Positions 48,145 through 52,559 of a stretch of DNA of 52,559 nt are shown in pieces. The DNA comes from Actinomycetota bacterium (GTDB taxonomy: Bacteria; Actinomycetota; Actinomycetes; Mycobacteriales; Micromonosporaceae), in contig VAWN01000034.1 in the NCBI GenBank assembly GCA_005885555.1, positions 52,197-104,755 on the forward strand. The letters are read 5' to 3'. How positions within the stretch are numbered: position 1 is the first letter of the stretch; each line of letters opens with the position of its first letter. The notes under the pieces were generated by a model. It made no database searches. It saw only the letters and a list, made by a program, of their open reading frames with translations, and was not told where the DNA came from. Made by a program: the position numbers and the translations under genes.

Positions 48145-48990
48145 TCACCCCTTTCCCAACGTGCCGGCCGGCACCGTCGCCCGCGGTCGGTACGCCGACG
48201 TGCGTCCGACAGCCACCCGTTCGAATCCCTCGTCGACGCCGATGGTCGTCTCGGCCGCGCCGAGGAACAGCCACCCGTCGGGCCGCAGCAGCTTGCAGAT
48301 GTTGCGCAGTACCGACCGCTTCGTCTCGACGTCGAAGTAGATCAGCACGTTGCGCAGGAAGATCACGTCGAAGGACGCCAGCGCCGGCAGCGGCGCGGTC
48401 AGGTTCAACTGCTGGAAGGTGACGTTCTCGCGCAGCGCGGGGGCGACCTTCCAGCCGGTACCCGAGCGGGTGAAGTGGTTGACCAGCAGCTGTACCGGCA
48501 GCCCCCGGTTCACCTCGACCTGGCTGAACTCGCCGGCACTGGCCCGCTTGATCATCTCGGTCGAGATGTCGGTCGCGTGGATCTGGTACCGCCAGCCCGC
48601 CGGCAGCGCCTGCTGCAGCGTGATGGCCAGGCTGTACGGCTCCTGCCCGCTGGAGCAGGCGGCCGACCAGACCCGTACCGACCGGGCCGCGGCGCGGGTG
48701 CCGACCAGGTGGGGTACCACGACGTCGGTCAGCGCCGAGAACGGCTCCCGGTCGCGGAACCAGGACGTCTCGTTGGTGGTCAGCGCGTCCACGACCGAGC
48801 GGTGCGCGGCCGGGTCCGGCCGGCGTTGAAGCGTTCCGAGGTAGTCCGCGACGCTGCCGGCACCGGCCTGCCGGGCGACCGGCAGCAGCCGCGCCTCGAC
48901 GAGGTACTCCTTGCCCGGTGCGAGCACGATGGCCGACTCCCGCCGCACCAGCCCGGCGACAAAGGCGAAGTCGGATGCGGACAGGCTCAT
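48145..48990 (-). CDS. cheR: Chemoreceptor methyltransferase CheR
   Basis: This 281-residue protein has the N-terminal helical domain (ASDFAFVAGLVRRESAIVLA, LTTNETSWFRD) and SAM-binding motifs (RVWSAACSSGQEPYSLAITL, ATDISTEMI, FDVIFLRNVLIYFD). It methylates receptor glutamates. ATG 48990 overlaps the cheB stop (ATGA). Confidence 0.95.
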   Translation of the reverse strand: MSLSASDFAFVAGLVRRESAIVLAPGKEYLVEARLLPVARQAGAGSVADYLGTLQRRPDPAAHRSVVDALTTNETSWFRDREPFSALTDVVVPHLVGTRAAARSVRVWSAACSSGQEPYSLAITLQQALPAGWRYQIHATDISTEMIKRASAGEFSQVEVNRGLPVQLLVNHFTRSGTGWKVAPALRENVTFQQLNLTAPLPALASFDVIFLRNVLIYFDVETKRSVLRNICKLLRPDGWLFLGAAETTIGVDEGFERVAVGRTSAYRPRATVPAGTLGKG

Positions 48991-50066
48991 GACAGCACCA
49001 CCTTCGGTTGGGCCACCCTCGGGGCGGCGAGGCGCGTGGTGAGGTACCCACCGATCTCGGTCAGCGGCAGCACGGCGTCGGCGAGACCGGCGCCGACCAC
49101 AGCGCCCGGCATCCCCCAGACGACGGAGCTGGCCTGGTCCTGTGCGAGCACCTCGGCGCCCGCGGCGCGCAGCGCCTCGCAGCCGCGCTTTCCGTCCTGG
49201 CCCATGCCGGTCAGCACGACGGCCAGGGTGTTCCCGCCGTAGACGTCGGCGACCGAGCGGAACAGGGCGTCCGCGGCCGGGCGGCAGGAGTTCTCCGGCG
49301 GCCCCTGGGTGAGCCGGGTGGTCACCGCGGGGGCCCGGCCGGTGACGGTCAGATGCCGGTCGCCGGGCGCGATGTAGACGGTGCCGGCGGTCACCGGCAT
49401 GCCGTCCGTCGCCTCCACCACGTGTACCGCGCACGAGCGGTCCAGCCGTTCGGCGAACATCTTGGTGAACACCGGCGGCATGTGCTGGACGACGACGACC
49501 GGTACCGGAAGGTTGGCCGGCAGCGAGCCGAGCACCTTGGCCAGCGCGTCCGGGCCACCGGTGGAGGCGGCGATGGCGATCGCGCTGATCCGGCCGGTAC
49601 GGGCCGGCGGGTGCGCGGGGCGGCGGGCCGGCACCGCGGAAACCGGCGCGGCGACGCCCGGCCGGCCGCCCAGGCTGAGGATCTTGGGGATCAGCTGCTC
49701 GCGGATCATCCGCTGGGACTCGGCGACGCTGCCCACGTTGGCCGGCTTGGTCACGAAGTCGGTCGCACCGGCGGCGAGCGCTTCGAGGGTGGCGGTGGCG
49801 CCGGCGACGCTCAGCGTGCTGAACATGATGACCGGCGGGGTGCGGCGGAGCGTGCGGCGAAGCTCGCGCAGGGTACCCAGGCCGTCCAGCTCGGGCATCT
49901 CGATGTCCAGCGTCACCACGTCGGGCCGCAACGACTCGATCTTGGTCAGCGCGATCCGGCCGTTGGCCGCCGTACCGACGACCTCGATGTCCGGATGGCC
50001 GGACAGCGCGTCGACGATCAGGCGCCGGACGACCACCGAGTCGTCGACCACCAGAACTGAGACCAC
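48987..50066 (-). CDS. cheB: Chemoreceptor glutamate methylesterase/deamidase CheB
   Basis: This is a 359-residue protein: receiver domain 1-125 (VDDS, phosphoacceptor D54 in TLDIEMPELDG) and the C-terminal methylesterase (about 160-350) with catalytic Ser in AIAASTGGPDAL, His in VVVQHMPPVFT and Asp in LTGMGQDGKRG. The GTG start at 50066 lies 55 nt downstream of a FliA-type promoter. Confidence 0.95.
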   Translation of the reverse strand: MVSVLVVDDSVVVRRLIVDALSGHPDIEVVGTAANGRIALTKIESLRPDVVTLDIEMPELDGLGTLRELRRTLRRTPPVIMFSTLSVAGATATLEALAAGATDFVTKPANVGSVAESQRMIREQLIPKILSLGGRPGVAAPVSAVPARRPAHPPARTGRISAIAIAASTGGPDALAKVLGSLPANLPVPVVVVQHMPPVFTKMFAERLDRSCAVHVVEATDGMPVTAGTVYIAPGDRHLTVTGRAPAVTTRLTQGPPENSCRPAADALFRSVADVYGGNTLAVVLTGMGQDGKRGCEALRAAGAEVLAQDQASSVVWGMPGAVVGAGLADAVLPLTEIGGYLTTRLAAPRVAQPKVVLS

Positions 50067-50089
50067 GTCATCGCCTCCAGCGTCGGCTC

Positions 50090-50107
50090 GGGACGGGTGT
50101 CCGTCCC
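50090..50107 (-). promoter_or_regulatory. Hairpin in the cheB leader
   Basis: GGGACGG (50090-50096) and CCGTCCC (50101-50107) form a 7-bp stem with a GTGT loop. It lies between the predicted transcription start and cheB, so it may be a leader hairpin, or a weak terminator of the upstream gene. Confidence 0.5.
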
Positions 50108-50120
50108 GGGTACGGGTCTC

Positions 50121-50147
50121 ACATCGGTGCGGCGCGGTGGCTGCTGA
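50121..50147 (-). promoter_or_regulatory. FliA-type promoter of the cheB-cheR-cheY-cheX unit
   Basis: On the minus strand TCAG-N15-ACCGATGT, differing from the other sites only by A for G at the first -10 base. It allows cheB onward to be transcribed separately from cheA-cheW. Confidence 0.65.
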
Positions 50148-50198
50148 GCAACTCGGGCCGGGTGCACCGAACTGGCTACCAGCGCCGAGGCGGGCGCA

Positions 50199-51065
50199 TC
50201 AGCGCAGCCAGTTCGGGCCCAGCGCGGCGAGCGCGGGCGCCAGGAGCCGGTGTGCGGTGGCGGTGTCCAGCAGATCCCGGACGACCAGCGCCTGTACCGC
50301 ACCGGAGAGCAGGTTCCACACCCCGCCGGCCCGGTCGGCCAGCGGTACCGCGCCGGTGTCGATCGCCTGCACGAGCAGCAGTTGCGCCGCGGCGGCGGTG
50401 CGGATGCGGCCGGACAGGTACCCGGCCCAGGAGGCGGAGTGCACCGCGGTCGACCAGCCCGACGGCTGCCGCCGCCCGTCGTCGGCGACCCGGACCATCC
50501 GCGCCACCTCGGCGCTGGACAGCGTGCATACCTTGTCCAGCAACGAGGTCACCGCGTGGTGGTGCGGCCCGAGGTCGATCGGCGGGTTGGCCGGCAGCCG
50601 CCGTACCGCGGACAGCCAGGCCGCCGCCAACCCCCGGCGGACCGCCGGATCGAGCTGCTCGCGCAGGTACGCGCTGACCACCGCGTCGCACAGCACGGAG
50701 GTGGCCCGCTCGGCCGTCTCGTCCTGGTGGCCGGCCGCGTCCCACGTCCAGGCCAGCACGTCGTGGCGCACACAGCGGATCAGCCCGTCGACGTTGCCGA
50801 TCGGGGCGCGCTGCAGCAGCCCCATCGCCCGGACGGGATCCTCCTGGTCGGCCAGCCCGCGCAGGGTGGGCAACTGCCGGCCGGCGCCCTCCACGGCCAG
50901 CCACAGCCGCCCCCGGGCGTCCGCGTCGGGCAGCCGCTCCGCGAGCACCGCCAGGTCTGCGGTGGTCAGGCAGAGCGCGCGCAGGAGTACCTCGGCGGTG
51001 GCCGACCCGCCCGGCAACCGGGTCAGGTCGAACCCCAGTACCGGCGCGCTGACCAGGCTGTACAT
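50199..51065 (-). CDS. Unknown helical protein inside the chemotaxis operon
   Basis: This 288-residue, mostly helical, soluble protein (SATAEVLLRALCLTTADLAV, VRHDVLAWTWDAAGHQDETA, LLSGAVQALVVRDLLDTATA) has no signal peptide or membrane helix. I recognise no domain. It lies between cheW and cheB on the same strand, 31 nt after cheW, so a chemotaxis or coupling role is possible. The ATG at 51065 is the natural start. Confidence 0.65.
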   Translation of the reverse strand: MYSLVSAPVLGFDLTRLPGGSATAEVLLRALCLTTADLAVLAERLPDADARGRLWLAVEGAGRQLPTLRGLADQEDPVRAMGLLQRAPIGNVDGLIRCVRHDVLAWTWDAAGHQDETAERATSVLCDAVVSAYLREQLDPAVRRGLAAAWLSAVRRLPANPPIDLGPHHHAVTSLLDKVCTLSSAEVARMVRVADDGRRQPSGWSTAVHSASWAGYLSGRIRTAAAAQLLLVQAIDTGAVPLADRAGGVWNLLSGAVQALVVRDLLDTATAHRLLAPALAALGPNWLR

Positions 51066-51096
51066 CTGTCGGCTCCCCGGGGTGGCAGGTGCCGCC

Positions 51097-51537
51097 TCAG
51101 GCGGCGACGCGGGCGGTGTCCACCGCCTGCGCCACGTCGACCGCGAGCATCAGCCGGCCTTCCAGCTTGACGGTACTCAGCACCAGTTCCCGGGTCGGCC
51201 CGGTGAGCGTCTCCGGTGGCGGCTCGAACTCGCTGTCCTCCAGGTCGATCACCTCGCCGATGCGGTCGACGAGCAGGCTGACCGGCTCGTCGTCGCCGCG
51301 CAGGATCACGTTCATCACCGGGCCGGAAAGCGACTGGCGGGGCAGCCCGAGCTGGACCCGCAGGTCGACCGCGGCGATCACCTGCCCGCGCAGGTTGAAC
51401 AGGCCGCCGACGGCCGGCGAGCTCAGCGGTACCGCGGTGTACTCGTGGAACGAGAGCACCTCCTGCACCGCCTCGACCTCGACGCCGAACAGCTGCCCGG
51501 CGACTTCGAACGTGGCGTACTGGCGGGTCGGCATCAT
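51097..51537 (-). CDS. cheW: Chemotaxis coupling protein CheW
   Basis: This 146-residue CheW (YATFEVAGQLFGVEVEAVQE, LFNLRGQVIAAVDLRVQLGL, VSLLVDRIGEVIDLE) links receptors to CheA. Start ATG 51537 overlaps the cheA stop (ATGA); a second ATG follows directly, so either may be used. Confidence 0.94.
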   Translation of the reverse strand: MMPTRQYATFEVAGQLFGVEVEAVQEVLSFHEYTAVPLSSPAVGGLFNLRGQVIAAVDLRVQLGLPRQSLSGPVMNVILRGDDEPVSLLVDRIGEVIDLEDSEFEPPPETLTGPTRELVLSTVKLEGRLMLAVDVAQAVDTARVAA

Positions 51538-52559
51538 GCCTCCACGAGGTGCGCGTCGACGGTCCCGGCGTAGAAGTTCGGGTCGGCGGCGAGGATCGCC
51601 CGGCGCACGTCCAGCAGTTCGGTGACCCGCTGCTGGATGACCGCGGTACCGGCGAAGCCGTCCTCGTGCAGGTCCTTGCGCACGGTCGCGGACTCCTCGA
51701 CGATGTCGACGATCTTGTCGACCATCAGGCCGGCACTGCGGCCCCGCTCGCTGTACACCACCACCGGTACCGTGTCGCCCTGCTCCCCGGGCATCGCGCC
51801 GAGCAGGTCGGCGAGGCGCACGAGCGGGAGGATCTCCTCGCGGTACTGCACCACGGCGCGGGAACCGGCGTGCTCGATCCGGCTGCGCTCGAACTCCTCC
51901 AGCCGGGTGACGGTGTCCAGCGGGATGGCCACCCGCCGCTCGCCGACGCCGGTGACCAGCAGGCGCTGCGCCGGGGTACCGCCGGCCGCGACCTCGTCCG
52001 TGGCCGCCGACCGGGTCCGCTCGGCGGTGGTCGTGGCGAGCTTGGACCGGCGGGCCAGCGACGCGACGTCCAGGATCAGCGCGACCTTGCCGTCGCCGAG
52101 GATCGTGGCGCCGGCGTACAGCCCGATGTCCTTGAACCGGGCGTTGAGCGCCTTGACCACGACCTCCTCGGTGTTCAGCACGCGGTCGACGACCATGCCG
52201 AAGCGCCGGCCGTCGGCCTGCAGCACGAGCATGTACACGTTCTCGTCCTGGCCGTCGCTGGGCAGGCCCAGCGTCTGGTCCAGGCGTACCAGCGGGAGCA
52301 GCTTGCCGCGCAGCCGGTACACCGGGGCGCCGGAGGCGTACTCGATCCTCGTGGACCGGCCGTCGACGTACACCAGCTCGTGCACGGCGACCTGCGGGAT
52401 CACGTACCGCTCCCCGGCGCACTCCACGGTCAGCGCCTGGATGATCGCCAGGGTCAGCGGGATGGTGAGCCGCCAGGTGGTACCCACACCGCGCTCGGAC
52501 TCCACGTCCACCGCGCCGCCGATGCGCTCGATGTTGGTCTTGACGACGTCCATGCCGAC
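51534..52559 (-). CDS. cheA: Chemotaxis histidine kinase CheA, C-terminal part (runs off the window)
   Basis: About 341 residues are visible. They begin inside the ATP-binding domain at its last motifs (GMDVVKTNIERIGGAVDVES, ERGVGTTWRLTIPLTLAIIQ), followed by a CheW-like regulatory domain (about 38-170; YVIPQVAVHELVYVDG, VYRLRGKLLPLVRLDQTLGL). A second CheW-like domain follows at about 195-325 (RLLVTGVGERRVAIPLDTVT, REEILPLVRLADLLG). A second such domain at the CheA C-terminus is uncommon. The phosphotransfer and dimerisation parts lie beyond the window. Confidence 0.93.
   Translation of the reverse strand, partial: VGMDVVKTNIERIGGAVDVESERGVGTTWRLTIPLTLAIIQALTVECAGERYVIPQVAVHELVYVDGRSTRIEYASGAPVYRLRGKLLPLVRLDQTLGLPSDGQDENVYMLVLQADGRRFGMVVDRVLNTEEVVVKALNARFKDIGLYAGATILGDGKVALILDVASLARRSKLATTTAERTRSAATDEVAAGGTPAQRLLVTGVGERRVAIPLDTVTRLEEFERSRIEHAGSRAVVQYREEILPLVRLADLLGAMPGEQGDTVPVVVYSERGRSAGLMVDKIVDIVEESATVRKDLHEDGFAGTAVIQQRVTELLDVRRAILAADPNFYAGTVDAHLVEA

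Noticed and set aside
1-52559. tRNA, rRNA, CRISPR arrays or complete insertion sequences
   Set aside because: I saw no tRNA-like fold, rRNA segment, regularly spaced repeats or transposase gene; the only mobile traces are fragments at 6.8-7.2 kb and short palindromes.

Overview
The window is very G+C-rich, with GTG starts, dense ATGA/GTGA gene overlaps and actinobacterial-type accessory proteins. I infer a spore-forming, zoospore-type actinomycete, most plausibly Micromonosporaceae (Actinoplanes-like). The genus cannot be fixed from the sequence alone. Roughly 70% of the window is one nearly complete flagellar and chemotaxis locus.

Layout. 1-4.6 kb: a small membrane protein, a HelD/HelR-type RNA polymerase-associated helicase, a VapBC-like toxin-antitoxin pair and an XRE/TPR regulator. 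4.6-7.4 kb: a mosaic accessory segment with two diverged copies of one module. Each copy has a shared leader, a small gene and a shared tail. Between them lie a second XRE-type regulator, a DUF6907-like gene, and frame-broken remnants of an HTH gene and a tyrosine integrase. 7.3-9.2 kb: two divergent secreted SH3-domain peptidoglycan hydrolases. 9.2-11.8 kb: three sugar genes (WbpD-, WbpE- and WbpB-like) for a 2,3-diamino-uronic-acid type nucleotide sugar. 11.8-17.5 kb (minus): flgN-flgK-flgL-fliW-csrA-glycosyltransferase. 17.7-23.4 kb: fliA1, flagellin, fliD, fliS, a FliT-like gene, then a second flgN/fliA pair. 23.4-45.3 kb (plus): flgBC-fliEFGHIJ, a NlpC/P60-transglycosylase fusion, fliK-flgDE-flbD-motAB-fliLMNOPQR-flhBA, and a FlhF-like gene without a P-loop. 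46.4-52.6 kb (minus): cheA(partial)-cheW-unknown-cheB-cheR-cheY-cheX-cheY-cheX-like.

How the parts fit. FliA-type sigma factors probably read a promoter of the form TCAR-N15-GCCGA, which I find with the same 15-nt spacing in front of seven flagellar or chemotaxis transcription units. The flagellin leader carries GGA motifs in a hairpin and at the Shine-Dalgarno, next to a csrA-fliW pair, suggesting FliW-CsrA-flagellin feedback. The nucleotide-sugar genes and the glycosyltransferase beside csrA look like a flagellin (or surface) glycosylation set.

The most unusual feature is a set of short relay ORFs at four junctions (fliF/fliG, fliH/fliI, motA/motB, fliM/fliN). Each downstream junction is an ATGA or GTGA stop-start overlap. 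Three of the peptides begin M/V-[ST]-E-R-S-E. At fliH/fliI three tandem 26-bp units form a chain of three 9-residue ORFs. The palindrome GGTACC also appears strongly over-represented.
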